A DNA stretch of 64,000 nucleotides from Entomoplasma freundtii (GCF_002804205.1 NZ_CP024962.1:682001-746000); one strand, 5' to 3'. Shown: positions 50,959 through 62,837, counted from the first letter of the stretch. Translations and numbers: made by a program. Notes: generated from the sequence alone by a model not told the origin.

Positions 50959-52326
50959 CTAAAAAAGAAGGTTCTTTGGAGTACGTGGGTAAAGCAAAAC
51001 ATCACGAATATTAGTTACTCCAGTTAGATACATTAGGTATCGTTCAAAACCAAGCCCAAAACCAGCCGATTTATAATAACCAAAACGACGAAGGCCTAAA
51101 TATCAATCTAAACCTTTAGGATCAATTCCTTGTTCCAAACAACGTTGTACTAATTTGTCATAATCGCCTTCACGTTCACTTCCACCAACCAATTCACCAA
51201 TACCTGGTACTAAAAGGTCAACACCCGCCACGGTTTCCAAATCCGGGTTTTCTTTCATATAGAAAGACTTAATTGTTTTTGGGTAATCGACGATAAATGT
51301 TGGGGCGTTGTAAAGCACTTCACAAATAAAACGTTCATGTTCTGTCGCCAAATCCATACCGAAGAAGATATTTTCGTCATCAAAATGATGACCATCAGCA
51401 ATCGCTTCTTTCAAACGTTCAATTGCATCACGATAAGGTAATAAAGCAAAGTTTTTAGTAGTTAAACTTTGGAGACGACTAGCTAAGTCAATATCAAAAT
51501 GTTGTGCTAAAAAGTTTAATTCGGTATGACAAACATCCCAAACTTCCTTGGTAACACTTTTCAACATAGCTTCAATTAAATCAATGTTATCTTGTAGATC
51601 GGCAAAAGCAACTTCTGGTTCAATCATTCAAAATTCAGCGGCATGTTTAGCAGTATAAGATTCTTCAGCGCGGAAAGTTGGTCCAAAAGTATAAACTTTC
51701 CGAAAGGCTTGAGCATAAGCTTCGGCATGCAATTGACCAGAAACAGTTAAGACTGCTTTCTTGCCAAAAAAATCTTGGTCATATTTATCATCATTACGCG
51801 TAGTAACCACAAAAGTTTCGCCAGCACCTTCAGCATCATTGCTTGTTAAAATAGGTGTTTGAACATAAACAAAGCCTTGTTCGTTAAAGAACCGATGAAA
51901 GGCAAAACTAGCTGCCGAACGCACTCGATAAATAGCATTGAAAGTTTTTGTTCTTACTCTTAAATGTGCTAACTCACGTAAGAATTCAGGAGTATGTTCT
52001 TTATTTTGTAAGGGATATTCTTCGATAGCTTGGTCTAAAATTTCCATTTGGGTTGCTTGGATTTCAAAAGGTTGTGGTTTGTTAGGTGTTAAGACTAAAG
52101 TTCCACTAATTTCAACAATTGAGGCTGGTCGTGCTTTGGTAATGTTTTCGTAATTACTTAACTCATCCTTATAAACCACTTGTAAGTCTTGGAAAATGGT
52201 CCCATCATTTACCACCATAAAGGAAACTTTTTTTCCTTTGCGATTCGTTCGAACGCGACCAATTAAATTAATATTTTGGTTTCCAAGTTTGGTGTAATTT
52301 TGGAAAATTGCCGCTAAATCAGTCAT
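50959..52326 (-). CDS. asnS: Asparaginyl-tRNA synthetase
   Basis: A 455-residue class II synthetase. The N-terminal OB fold ([20 protein letters not shown]) binds the anticodon. Motif 2 is [20 protein letters not shown], where W is a TGA codon. [16 protein letters not shown] and motif 3 [20 protein letters not shown] complete the active site. The start at 52326 is preferred over 52347 because TAAGGAGT lies a few bases upstream. Its presence means Asn-tRNA is made directly, so GatCAB is mainly needed for Gln-tRNA. It follows the alpha/beta hydrolase by 23 bp. Confidence 0.97.
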
Positions 52327-52349
52327 TTTACTCCTTATTAATTCCATTT

Positions 52350-53510
52350 TTATTTCGTTTTAATTTTAACATCTAACGCCAGTTTTTCCACCTTTGGTTG
52401 TGGGTTCAAATAGTAGGTGTAGACTTCATAATTTTCTTCTTTATTGTTCATCAAACGTTCTTCAGTAATTTGAAATTTCGCAAGCGCTTGGTTAGTTAAT
52501 GCATCATTCCCCATGACTTTATTTTCAAACATTAACCAGTGATAAACTTGACGACAGAAGTGATCTTTTAAGCTTAGGGCATGTGGGGAAAAATTGTAGA
52601 TGATAACTTCATCACCCAAATTGAATTGTTGACGTCAACTATATAAACGCAACGTATCAGTAGGAGGAGTCAATTTGTCATTTAGCCCGTGGGAATAAAA
52701 TGTTGGGGCCAATGGTTTTGATCCATCTTGTTCATAAATTTTAAAAATATCAATATCGTATCAATTATAGCCAGTCGCTTCATTTTGCTCATTAAGAATT
52801 GAGTTAATTTTTTTGGCCACAGCTTTTTTTCCTAAGAGCTTGTTCAAACGGACGTTACGAATATGCAATAATAATGATTTGATTGAACCATAAGTAACAT
52901 CACTAATCACGAAACGTAATTTAGCTTTGGCTAAATATTCTGGATACTTAGCTGCAACAAAATTGCAAGTATACGCCCCCATACTGCACCCTAGAAGACC
53001 AAGGTGCTCATATTCATGATTTTCTTGTAATCATTTAATGGCCCCCATCAAATCCTTAGTTTCCAAATAACCCATTGTGACCGGTTGGTTTTTTTGGCTT
53101 AGGCCATGGTTACGAAAATCGAAAACTAAAATATTATAACCAAGTTCAATAAACGGTTTGGCTCAATAAAGAGCTCAATATTTATCGCCAGCAAACCAAT
53201 GACAACTAATTAATCATTTATCACTTTTGGGGTTCGCCAAATATTGGATGCCATCTAAAGTAACTCCGTCGTCAGTATTAAATTTAAATGGAATTAAATT
53301 ATCCGTGGCAGTAATTTGCATTTCAGGATGTTTATAAAAATTACGCATCAACTTATTCATCTTTTTTAGTTCAGGATAAAGATAGATTGAACCTTGTTTT
53401 TTTCCACTAACTGTAAAAATATCTTGCAAAGCGTCATAGAAGTAAATCAAAAATTTATTGACACGACGGAAGATGGTCTTTTGGAAACTCTTAGCAATTC
53501 GTGATTTCAT
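52350..53510 (-). CDS. Alpha/beta hydrolase
   Basis: A 386-residue esterase or acylhydrolase. After an N-terminal basic helical region (~75 residues), the alpha/beta fold begins near WLISCHWFAGDKYWALYWAK. The nucleophile elbow is LGLLGCSMGAYTCNF (GxSxG with Ser), an NHGLSQ segment lies upstream, and the late THGLNDKLTPP-like block (FYSHGLNDKLTPPTDTLR) supplies Asp and His. This resembles the family of cytoplasmic hydrolases found beside RpiR regulators. It starts 9 bp after the rpiR stop, within one operon with asnS. ATG 53510 is chosen because AAGGGGGG lies upstream. Confidence 0.88.
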
Positions 53511-53518
53511 AACCCCCC

Positions 53519-54304
53519 TTATTTTTTCTTTCAATTTTTATAATGGTAGGCAAGCAAGTCATTAAAATAGTAAAAAGGTACTGACTTGGAAATGTGGTTT
53601 GGAAAGTGTGAATCGAAGGTATCCGTTTCAATCATCAAGGTATGATACGAATTAACATTGCGAGCATTCATAACGGTTGGTACCTTTCCTGATACTAGAA
53701 CCACTTTGCCACCACGATTTTTAATTTTTTGAATAACTTTTTCTAGATGCGTTGAAGTTCCATATTTAGTATAAAAAATAAATAAATCATCTTTGTGCAT
53801 TTTTTCGATTCGTTGGTTAATAGTATCTCAATCAGAGTCTAATAAACTAACATGAAAACTATTGGCGTAGAAAAAATTATCCAACTCTAAAGCTGGACCC
53901 TTTAAAACCCCTTCTCAATAACAAACGAAGATTCTTTCTGCACCCCGAATTAATTTTAAAGTCTCAAAAAGAGAACGCTTATCCAACAAAGCATAATTTT
54001 GCATAATTAAGTTTGTATAACTTGAAGTGATTTTTTCATCATCGTTTGCAATATCTAATTGCACATTATGTGCATCATTACGTAACGAAATCATAAAGTC
54101 TGGATAGCCATTAATTCCCATTTTCTTGAGTAAGGCATAGATTGCAGAAAAACCTGTTCCAACCTCCTGTGCTAAATGAGCAATTTTCATATTGGTTGCT
54201 ACAATATTTTGGATGTTATTTTTGATATATTTAACAATTTCTTTTTCGCGACTCGTCAGGTTATTTTCGTCAATAGTTGCTAGTTTTCCTAAAAATGAAG
54301 CCAT
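53519..54304 (-). CDS. RpiR-family transcriptional regulator with SIS domain
   Basis: A 261-residue regulator. The N-terminal helix-turn-helix (TSREKEIVKYIKNNIQNIV and AQEVGTGFSAIYALLKKMGI) matches RpiR/MurR regulators. A C-terminal SIS sugar-phosphate domain is suggested by LIRGAERIFVCYWEGVLKGP and VVLVSGKVPTVMNARNV. Such proteins sense sugar phosphates and usually control sugar catabolism. Here the neighbours are a hydrolase and asnS, so its targets may lie elsewhere. ATG 54304 has GGAGG 5 nt upstream; 54328 would add eight residues. The final codons were recovered through a TGA (Trp). Confidence 0.88.
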
Positions 54305-54435
54305 GAAACCTCCAATTTCTATAATCATTTTGGATTTTAATTACTAATGGTTAGTTCTATTTTACTAGACCGAGTAAACCATTGGACTTGTCTTTAATTT
54401 CTAATATTAAATACTAAGACTAAGGAACAAGTCAA

Positions 54436-55386
54436 TTATTTTTTAGCTTGTAATTTTTCTCAAGCTAATTTCGCCATCATCGCCCCATTATCGGTACAAT
54501 ATTGCAAACTGGGAACCAAAGTGTAGGCCAATTGATATTTTTCACCTAAGTGGACAATATCTTGACGAAGTTTGCTATTAGCGCTCGCACCACCAGCAAT
54601 AATTAAGGTCTTAGGTTGATATTTGATAATTGCTGTTTCTAATTTTTTAACAAGGACTTCTGTGGCAGCCTTTTGGAAGCTGGCACAAAAATCAACCATC
54701 GAAAAGTCTGGTTTTGATTGCTCACGGCGGTAAAGGTTAATGGCTGCCGTTTTTAAACCCGAATAAGAAAAGTCATAACTTTGGTCATTTTTTGCTAAAG
54801 GTAAAGAATAGCGATTCGGATTGCCTTTTTGCGCTAACCGATCAATTTCTGGCCCTCCTGGATAAGGGAAGCCAATAATTCGTGCTACTTTGTCATAGCA
54901 CTCGCCGATTGCATCATCCAATGTAGCACCAATAATTTTGAAGTCATGGACATCCTTTACCAATTCAATTTGGGTATGACCGCCACTAACTACTAGGGCT
55001 AAAAGCGGATAAGCAAAATTCTGGTCAATTGTGGCTCCATAAATATGTCCTTCTAAATGGTTTAAAGGCATTAGTGGCTTACCTAAATAGAGGGCCAATG
55101 TTTCTGCAATAATCTTGCCAATCATTAACGAACCTAATAATCCAGGATTTGCCGTATACGCAATATAATCAACTTTTTTCCAATCAAGATGGGTTTGACG
55201 ATTTAATTCTTCAAATACATACGGCATATTTTCTAAGTGAAGTCGTGCCGCCAATTCTGGAATAACTCCTCCATGGACTTCATGGTTTTTAATTTGTGAA
55301 GAGATGACATTCGCTAGAATTATGCCATCTTCTACTAAACCAAAGGATAATTCATCACAACTAGATTCAATAGCTAAAATCTTCAT
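54436..55386 (-). CDS. tsaD: tRNA threonylcarbamoyladenosine transferase TsaD
   Basis: TsaD adds threonylcarbamoyl to A37 of ANN-decoding tRNAs. The 316-residue protein starts MKILAIESSCDELSFGLV (ATP/phosphate-binding motif). The Fe-binding NHLEGHIYGA is the HxxxH-like motif, followed by LALVVSGGHTQIELV, IGATLDDAIGECYDKVARII (with KVA) and IIAGGASANSKLR. Active residues look intact. GGAGG precedes the ATG; the in-frame codon at 55401 is not needed. It ends near the RpiR gene but the 131-bp gap suggests separate control. Ogt precedes it by 17 bp. Confidence 0.95.
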
Positions 55387-55403
55387 TTTTTCCTCCGTCA
55401 AAT

Positions 55404-55895
55404 TTAATAACCATTATTTAGTAAAAATTGTTTTTTTAGAGAACCGCTTCGATAATGACTAGCACCATTTTTACTAATTACCCGATGACATGGAACTAGT
55501 AAGAGAAACGGATTTTTGGCCACTGCGCTCGCAACCGACCGTACCGCCTTGGGATGACCAATTTTATTTGCTAAGTCAGAATAGGTAATTGTTTCACCAT
55601 AAACTAATTTTAAAAGTTCACTTCAAACAAGTTTCTCAAATGATGTACCTTGATGGAAATAGAAATCAGGCGCAAAATCATAGTTTTCATGATTAATGAA
55701 AGCGTCAAGTTTAGATAAACAATCTAATTGAGTTTGCGAAAAATTTTGCTTTTTCTTAACAAAGATTAATTTTTGTAAGGCCAGTGGTCAAGGATCATTC
55801 AAAAAACCAATATAAACTAAACGATTATCTCAAAATCCAAGTTTGAGTTCAAAATCTGCATTTCAACTTTTTTCAATAATTTCTAAAATTTCCAT
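55404..55895 (-). CDS. ogt: Methylated-DNA--protein-cysteine methyltransferase (Ogt-like)
   Basis: A suicide DNA-repair protein that takes methyl groups off O6-methylguanine. The 163-residue protein carries the family's YSDLANKIGHPKAVRSVASA recognition-helix region with Arg finger and the active LLLVPCHRVISKNG (PCHR, with the acceptor Cys). The N-terminal domain (EIIEKSWNADFELKLGFWDN) is short and divergent. Frequent TGA codons hide it from standard-code reading. It is the first gene of a unit with tsaD. ATG 55895 is chosen for length; the ribosome site is weak. Confidence 0.92.
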
Positions 55896-56251
55896 AAATA
55901 TCTTTGTAATCATAGCGCAAAAAAACGAGGTAGTAATTAATAATTGTTTAATTAGTGCTTTGAGAAAAAAATAATTAATAGTTAGTTAACGAAATATTTG
56001 TTCCTTTTTTTCTCATTTAAACAAAAAAATCATACAGGGAGTAATATTTCATATAAAATCATCATTGTCTAGCAAGAGAAGTAACAAAAAAAGAAAAAAT
56101 TATAAAAAATTGATATCTGGAAAATGGTCTAGAATATTTCTAAAACAGGTTTTTATTTTTGTTACTAAAACGCTTATTACATTATCATTTTTGTGACAGT
56201 TTTGTGACAAATTTTCGTTTTGTTTTTTTACTAGACAGGAAGGGAACAAAG
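55896..56251. other. AT-rich intergenic region between ogt and the DUF2130 gene
   Basis: 356 bp between two divergent genes with no supported gene. It holds paired inverted segments: AGTAACAAAAA near 56090 against TTTTTGTTACT near 56156, and GTCTAG against CTAGAC near the ends. Two direct repeats TTTTGTGACA (56189-56198 and 56200-56209) have an 11-base period. These could be binding sites for a regulator of the DUF2130 gene. AGGAAGGGA at 56237 is the ribosome site for that gene. Confidence 0.5.
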
Positions 56252-57733
56252 ATGCTAAAAAATAGCAATAATTTATCATGCCCACATTGTGGAGAAACCT
56301 TTAACATCGAGGATTTTTATAATCATAATAAAAGTACATTAGAGGATTTTGTTACTAATAAAGCCTTAAAAGAAGTTGAGGGTCTTAAACAAAATTGGTT
56401 AAAAGAAAAAGAAATGGAAATGGAACTTTTTCAAAAAAATTTGGAAAAAGAATTTCTAGTCAAAGAAAAGGTAATTGATAAAAAAAGTTCGGAACAAATT
56501 GCCAAACTTAAAGAAGATTTATTACTCACAAATGAAAAATATAAAAATATCAAAGAAGCTAATGACTTGGCTTCAGCTAAAAAAGAGGCAGAAATTAAAA
56601 ACTATTATCTTGTCGAAATTGCCGAATTAAAAAAAGTAATCTCAGAAAACTCTTTAATTGCTAAAACTGAAGCGGAAAAGTTTGCAAAAGAAAAAGAAAG
56701 TCTTTCGTCACTTTTGAAAATAGAAATAGCTAAAAAGGAAGCGGAAATTAAGAATACTTATCTTTCTGAAATCGCTGAGTTAAAAAAAATAATCTCGGAA
56801 AACTCTTTAATTGCTAAAACTGAAGCGGAAAAGTTTGCAAAAGAAAAAGAAAGTCTAGTAGATAAGTTTCAAGTAGAGATAAGTAAAAGAGAAGAAGAAA
56901 TTAAAAATTCTTTTTTCGCTGAGATAACTGATTTGAAAGTTAAGAATGCAGAAATCAGAATCATTAATAATAAAACACGTGGTGAAAATTGAGAAGTAGA
57001 AGTTGAGAACGAATTGCGAAAGGCTTTTGGTTATCTCGATACCATCGAGAAAATAACTACTGGCCAACAAAAAGCCGATTATTTGCAAACAGTAAAATTC
57101 AATGGACAAAATATTGGCAAAATCGTTTATGAAGTTAAAAATGCCAAATGAAGTGATAGTTGGCTACCAAAACTTTCTGTCGATGTGGCTAATAATAAAA
57201 CTAAATATGGGATCTTAGTGACAACTAGTTTTTCAGAGAAGTATCATGGCGACATATCATTTAAACAAAGTGATGACTATCCTAATATTTGGATTTCTGA
57301 TCCGTTGAGTTTTATTTTTGTTGCTCAAACTATTAGAAGAATTATTGAAATTGAAAATTCCTATAAGCAACTTAACAAAAAATTACTAATAAAAATCGAC
57401 CAAATTAGTAACCAAGAGGAAAGCCAAAAAGCTCTCGAAGAATATAAAAACAAAATTGAAGGTTTAGAAAAATATCTTGACTTTGAAATGCCAAAATTTT
57501 TGAAATCATTTAAAAAACAATTGAAGGATATCGAAGGGGTGAAAAATTCCTTATTAAAAAATGTCGAGCGATTGGAAAAAACTCACGAAATGCTTTCAAA
57601 GAAATTAAACAAAGAGGTTAGGGAGCGATTGGAAAAAATATCAGGTAAGAAAATTATTGAATTAGAAGAGGACACAACAAATTTAATTGATTACTCTATT
57701 GTTAAAGATTCTTACCAAATTGAAAATTATTAA
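56252..57733 (+). CDS. DUF2130 coiled-coil protein with nuclease-like C-terminal domain
   Basis: A 493-residue protein. Residues 8-25 hold a CPHCGETFN zinc-ribbon-like start. Residues ~50-265 are a long coiled coil that includes two near-identical 51-residue repeats (110-160 and 161-211) and a partial third. The C-terminal domain has the DUF2130 restriction-endonuclease-like pattern: ...GQQKADYLQTV..., then GKIVYEVKNAKWSDSWLPKL, with Asp and a Glu-x-Lys core. The family is widespread, often near mobile or phage genes, and its function is unproven. AGGAAGGGA precedes the ATG. It is a single gene with a bidirectional terminator downstream. Confidence 0.82.
56579..56884 (+). repeat. 153-bp tandem repeat inside the DUF2130 gene
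   Basis: Two head-to-tail copies (56579-56731, 56732-56884) and a diverged partial third from 56885 keep the same frame (51 codons). The central ~58 bases of each copy look identical. The repeat encodes coiled-coil heptads, so copy number would set stalk length. Confidence 0.9.
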
Positions 57734-57779
57734 AAACTTTGCTATCAATAATGAACAAAGTTATCAGAATAATGTAAAT

Positions 57780-57807
57780 AAAAAAGAGACCAATTGGTCT
57801 CTTTTTT
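57780..57807. terminator. Bidirectional terminator between DUF2130 and the BMP lipoprotein gene
   Basis: A palindrome around AAGAGACCAATTGGTCTCTT with A and T runs on either side. It ends the DUF2130 gene and, on the minus strand, the BMP gene, whose stop codon is 57809-57811. Confidence 0.9.
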
Positions 57808-57808
57808 A

Positions 57809-59230
57809 TTATTTATCGCTTGGAAATGTAAGCGGCAACGGTTCAGCGGCAGCAAGCAGTGCTCTAGCTACACTTACAATTAATTCTTTATTCATATAAT
57901 CGGTAGTTTTGCTACCAGTTTTATTATAACTTTCAACTAAAATATCACTGAGTGGTTTCAATTTATCGATGTGTTTATCTCAAGCCACTAAAGACTCTCG
58001 GAACTTCGCAGTAGGTGGTACTTTATTTTTTATTTGCGCTTCTTGATCAATTGAAATTGACCAAGCTGGTTTAGGAGTCACAATTGTGCCATCCCAATAA
58101 CCATCACTATCATCGGTAGCGAACTTTGGTTTTGGTAAAAGATTACCATTTTCATCAAGATTTAAGCGATTTCCTTTAGAGTGATCAAAGGCATCTCATA
58201 AAGAAACTTTCAAGTTTTTTGTAGCCGATGTCACAAAACGTTCCGCATAACTAGGATATTGAACACTTTGGTCACTATCAACTCCAATTACATAAGACTT
58301 GGTCCCACTTAAAACATCTGATGTTTGCGGACCAGCCACAGGGAAGATAACGTCAGCACCATTTTCTTCTAAATAACTAGGAATTCCTGCCTTTGTAGCA
58401 GCTCCTGGCTCAAAAGAGCCTGAGAAGTAATTTGAGTTACTTCCTTCAATATTCGGAATATTGGCGACATCACCGTCCTTGCCTAGGTTAGCAAAATAAA
58501 CAAAGGGGGTTTGCCCATTATCGTATTGGTTATGGTGAGCTTTGGCGTTTTCATTGAAATATTGAATTGCCACCATCATCCCTCAAAGGTAATTGTCAAC
58601 AGCTGCTTTACTACTAATACCACCAAAAAGTCCAAAACTAACTTTATGGGGGTCATGTAAAGCTCCTTGATAACGTCAATTTCCTTCGCCGTCAACAATT
58701 TTTTGAGTGGCCCAAACAGCCGTGTTATAGGCGGCGGCAAAACCAGCGAGTTGCGAATTGTAAACTAAGTTAATTACGTTATATTGGTTATTCATGTCTG
58801 AATCAACAAAGATGACTGTTTTATTTGGACCGACTAGTTGTGAAGCAACCGGTACGGTGTTGGCGTGCTGAAAGCCTGACAAAATCAACATGTCAGTGCC
58901 TTTCAAAGCTGCCACTTTATAAGCTGAAACCAAATCGGCATAATCAGTTTTTAAAGGTTGAACAAAGTTATGTTTAGCCGATAAGCCCCGATTATAGAAA
59001 TCAAAACCACCACCCTCTTGAGGGTTTTCTTTGCGGTTAGAATATTCGTTTAAAGCTTCATACATTGATTGGTTAAATGATTTGTCAGTTACTCGCCCTG
59101 CATCCGTGATGAGGGCGATGCGTTCCCCAATTAAACCTGGATTATAGGCCGCATGAATACAAGAGACTACACTACTCCCAGCTGAAAGAGCTATGGTAAG
59201 TCCAGTTAAGGGGAGAATTATTTTTTTCAC
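57809..59230 (-). CDS. BMP-family nucleoside-binding lipoprotein
   Basis: A 473-residue surface lipoprotein, the substrate-binding part of an ABC importer. The GTG at 59230 is preferred (AAAGGAAAC upstream); an ATG upstream lacks support. The signal peptide ends GSSVVSC, a lipobox with Cys in the first ~23 residues. The BMP (PF02608-like) fold is seen in IALITDAGRVTDKSFNQSMY, ILSGFQHANTVPVASQLVG, and later FGLFGGISSKAAVDNYLWGM and VIFPVAGPQTSDVL. BMP proteins bind purine nucleosides. It is the last gene of the ATPase, permease, permease, BMP operon. Confidence 0.92.
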
Positions 59231-59361
59231 TTTGGTTTCCTTTCGAAACAACCTTGGTTAGGCTGCTTATGAAATTTGTTTTAATGAGTTAGAATGCTAC
59301 CAAAATCCAAGATTAAGATAGATAACATTTTTTCATTGCTTCAAAGTTAAGCTTTGCAGCG

Positions 59362-60279
59362 TTAGCGTCGCGCTTTATCAAAGGGGACGCCATCAGCGGC
59401 AGGAGCTTTGGATTTCTTGGCAAAGATAACCATCACTACTAAGGTTAGAACAAATGGTAAAACTTTAAATATTTGGGCTCAGTTAACAAAGTCTGATTGC
59501 GGGTCAATTAAGAAACCAATTCGGTTTCCTAGGGCAAAGAGGAAGGCGAATAAAATTACCCCAAGACTTAAATAAGGAACACGTCATTGACCGAAAATCA
59601 TAATTGCTAAGGCTAGGAAACCAAAACCATAGGTTCCCCCAATAAATATCCCAGAACCAATGACGGTAGTAATCATAACGCCACCAGCAAGACCAGCTAA
59701 AATACCTGAGAAGAAAACTGCTCAATAACGGATTTTCACAACAGAAATTCCAGCAGCATCAACAGCGTTGGGATTTTCTCCGGTCATTGTGAAGCGCATT
59801 CCGCCACGAGTAAAGTTAAAGAAGATAGCAATACCAATGGTTGCTAAGATAGCAATTAATAATCACATTGGGAAAACTCTTCCAAAACTAATGGTTTCAT
59901 AACCCGAATCAATATCAGTGGCGTTAGGCCCAAACCAACCAGAGGTGGCAAGAAACATAGCAATTCCCATTGCTAAAATATTTAAGGCCGTTGACGATAC
60001 AATTTGGTTTGAACGCAAGGTAATTGCTGGTAAGGCATGGAGTAAGGCAAAAAAGCCTGAGAAAATAGCCGCTACCAGAACTACTCAGATTTGAGAATAA
60101 TTACCATTAGCATTTTTGTTAACATAGGTTCCTAAAATAGCAGTAATCAAGGCCCCGATGGTCATCATACCTTCGATTCCAATATTAACTACCCCAGCTC
60201 GTTCTGATACTAAGGCTGAAAGTGAGGCGAACAAGAGGACGGCACAAAGAGCAAAAGCATAAGCAAAAAATCCTTCCAT
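59362..60279 (-). CDS. ABC nucleoside permease, second subunit
   Basis: A 305-residue membrane subunit of a BMP-type importer with seven to eight helices. ALVSERAGVVNIGIEGMMTI near residue 25 is the family's conserved first helix/loop (family NIGxEGMM). GGMRFTMTGENPNAVDAAGI is the cytoplasmic coupling helix (family GENPxAAxxxGI), and LAGGVMITTVIGSGIF follows. It starts 1 bp after the permease A stop, giving tight coupling. This half has normal length. The shared substrate is probably a nucleoside. Confidence 0.92.
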
Positions 60280-60280
60280 C

Positions 60281-62821
60281 TTATTTTCCCTCCTGAGTAG
60301 TATATTTGTTTTCTAGTTGTTGAATCATTTCGTTAACTTCACGAGTCACTATTTGGTCATTTTTGACTGTAGCTGGATCGTATTTCATACGCACACGCAC
60401 TTTCGCTCAACCACGTTCTTCCAAGTTAGGATTTTTGTGTAAGTATTTTTGGAAATCATGATCAATTGCATGATTCATTTTTTTAGTTTTGGCATCAAAC
60501 ACATTATTCATGACAATATCTTTTTCAACGTTTAGTTCATAACTTTTATGAAGTAGTTTTTTCAAAAGACGAGTTTTTTGGTTAACAATGTGGTTGTCAT
60601 CAAATTCTTTGAAACGGACTCCCCCAAAGTGTTTATTAACTTGAGCAATAGTTTCATTAATAAGGCGAATTTCTTCATTTAGTTTATTAATTTTCGCCTC
60701 AGTTGATTTTGGTTTATTTTTGAAATAAGTCAATTTTTTTAGACATTCATTAGCAATTTTTTGACCTTCTTGAAGATTTTGTTTTGCCAATTTCACATCG
60801 ATTTTGTTACAACGTTCTTCATTTCGCGAATAGATAACCATCATATTTTTTTTATGTTGTTGTTCTAAACTCTTTAATTTAAGTTTGTAAGAAGCTTCAA
60901 TTTCCTTTAAGGGGGCTGGATTAGTTTGCAAAGCTTGAAGAGTTTCTTGATGTTTTAATTTTAGTTTTTTCAAGTCGTCATGATAAGTTTGTTTGGCTAA
61001 TTCACGTGCCTTATGAAGTTCTTGCACTTCCTTTTGATAATTAGCTTTAGTTTTTTCGTTTTGAAGTTTTTTTGCCGCCGGTGTCAAAGTTTCATCAAAA
61101 CGAATTAAATGTAAAGCTAGTCTTTCTTCACTACGGGCATTTTTTTTGTCCTCATGAATTGTATTTTTGCGTTTTTGGTATTCACCTTTTAAAGTGATTT
61201 TATTATTAGCAAAGTCAAAGTTACCCTTAACTTTGCCAACTTCACCTTCACGTCACACTTGTAAAGCTTTTCTGTCTTTACGGTAAGCAATCTTTTCTTC
61301 ACGAATTTCCGTTTGGTAATGGTGGGTGAAACGAGTGTTATATTTTTGGTAATTGTTTTTGGCTTTTACATAACTTAATTTCGAATTCGCCACTAACTCT
61401 AAACCATTTTGATCAACTAAACGAAGACGATTACGAGCACGCAGTTTTAAACCACGTTTTCCGGCTTCCATTTCTTGATCATAAACTTGCACTTTATAGT
61501 TCTTGATTTCATTTTCAATTCTTCCGGCTTTAAGAGCGTTTTGTTCCTTGAAATCACTACGATATTCATCCCAAGTTTTGGTTAAGTCTGCCTTTTCTTT
61601 TTCAGTTGAGGCCTTTTTCAAATCAGCTTGGTATTTACGGTAATTGGCAGCGAAAACCATATTACTTTTAGGATCGCGCTTTCACCAACGGTAATTTAAT
61701 AAATCATTATGCAATTTATCAATATGAGCTTTATGGGTTGGTGAATGATGAATGAATCATCAAAGACGAATTTGACGGATAGGGTGTCAACGGATAAAGA
61801 CAATTGAAATGGCAGCAAAGTAGACAATGAATCCAAAAATCAAGAGACTCATTTGACTTGGCAACGTATATAAAGCAGCTGTTGCAGTTCCTGCCGATTG
61901 CGCAATTGCTCAAAGTAAACCAACGATAACGATTCCTCAAGCATTGTTAAAAGCAACTAGCGTTACCGCAATCGCATCATAACCAACGGTAGGGAGGTTA
62001 TCAATTCCAAAGAAAATGTTAGGAGAAATTGTCATCAAGTTTAGGAAAGAAGCAACTCCAGCTAAGAAACCAGAAATGGCCATAGTCGCAATTACTTTGT
62101 GAGTGACATTTACTCCAGCATATTTAGCAACAGTTTGTGAATAACCAACCGCTTTAACTTTGAAACCAAACACAGTTTTACGTAATAGGGCTCAAACGAA
62201 AACTACACAAACTGCCGCGACGATTAATGGAACGGCAATTTGGCTTGAACCCCAATCTAGTAAGCCTCCTGGGAAGGGGTTTGTAGAAACACCACTTCGG
62301 GCAAATTGGGTTCCTCATTTTAGGAAGACAAATTTGATGGCATACCAAACAATTCAGTTAAGCATAATGGTTGAAACAACCTCATGAATATTAAATTGCG
62401 TTTTCAATCAACCAGAGATAACAGCCATTAAAGTGGCCATTACTACACAAATAATGAAAACTAGGAAAACCACAGCTCCACTAATTTTTGCTAAATCAGC
62501 ATCTGTCGGATACATTAGATTAACGACAATGGTCGAAAGGGCAGCTCCTGAGAGCATTTGTCCAGCCACACCAATGTTAAACAAACCAGCGGCAAAACCA
62601 ACACCGACCGATAAACCAGCTACTACATAAATAGCAGTTCATTGGAAAGTTTGGGTTTTTCATAAAGGATTGAAAGCAAGTTCAAACATTTTACCAAAAT
62701 AGGCAAAAGGGTTAACATTTAAACAAGCAATCACGATTCCGGCAATAATAAAACCGCAAAGGATTGATAAGATTGATCCCTTAACAATGTTAGCGTTTTT
62801 CTTCAATTCGCTAGACTGCAT
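60281..62821 (-). CDS. ABC nucleoside permease with a ~500-residue coiled-coil tail
   Basis: An 846-residue protein. Residues ~1-345 are the first permease subunit: GLSVGVGFAAGLFNIGVAGQ (family NIGxxGQ), STIMLNWIVW and the coupling motif FGFKVKAVGYSQTVAKYAGV. Residues ~346-846 form a soluble, highly charged helical tail rich in Lys, Glu and Gln, with long stretches such as HKARELAKQTYHDDLKKLKL and a last domain NPNLEERGWAKVRVRMKYDP. No Cys-rich or enzymatic motif is seen. Normal homologues end near residue 350. The reading frame was checked through several TGA (Trp) codons and is one gene. It starts 16 bp after the ATPase gene and ends 1 bp before the second permease. Confidence 0.9.
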
Positions 62822-62837
62822 AAACTCACGACTTTTT

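Noticed and set aside
56579-56884. CRISPR-like repeat
   Set aside because: The 153-bp units are in-frame coding repeats of a coiled coil without spacers of regular size.
59504-59725. Trp-rich minus-strand open frame
   Set aside because: It lies out of frame inside the second permease gene, which is conserved and continuous.
60281-62821. Several small genes or a pseudogene in place of one long permease
   Set aside because: All breaks are TGA codons in the same frame and no TAA or TAG occurs. Downstream coupling to the second permease is intact.
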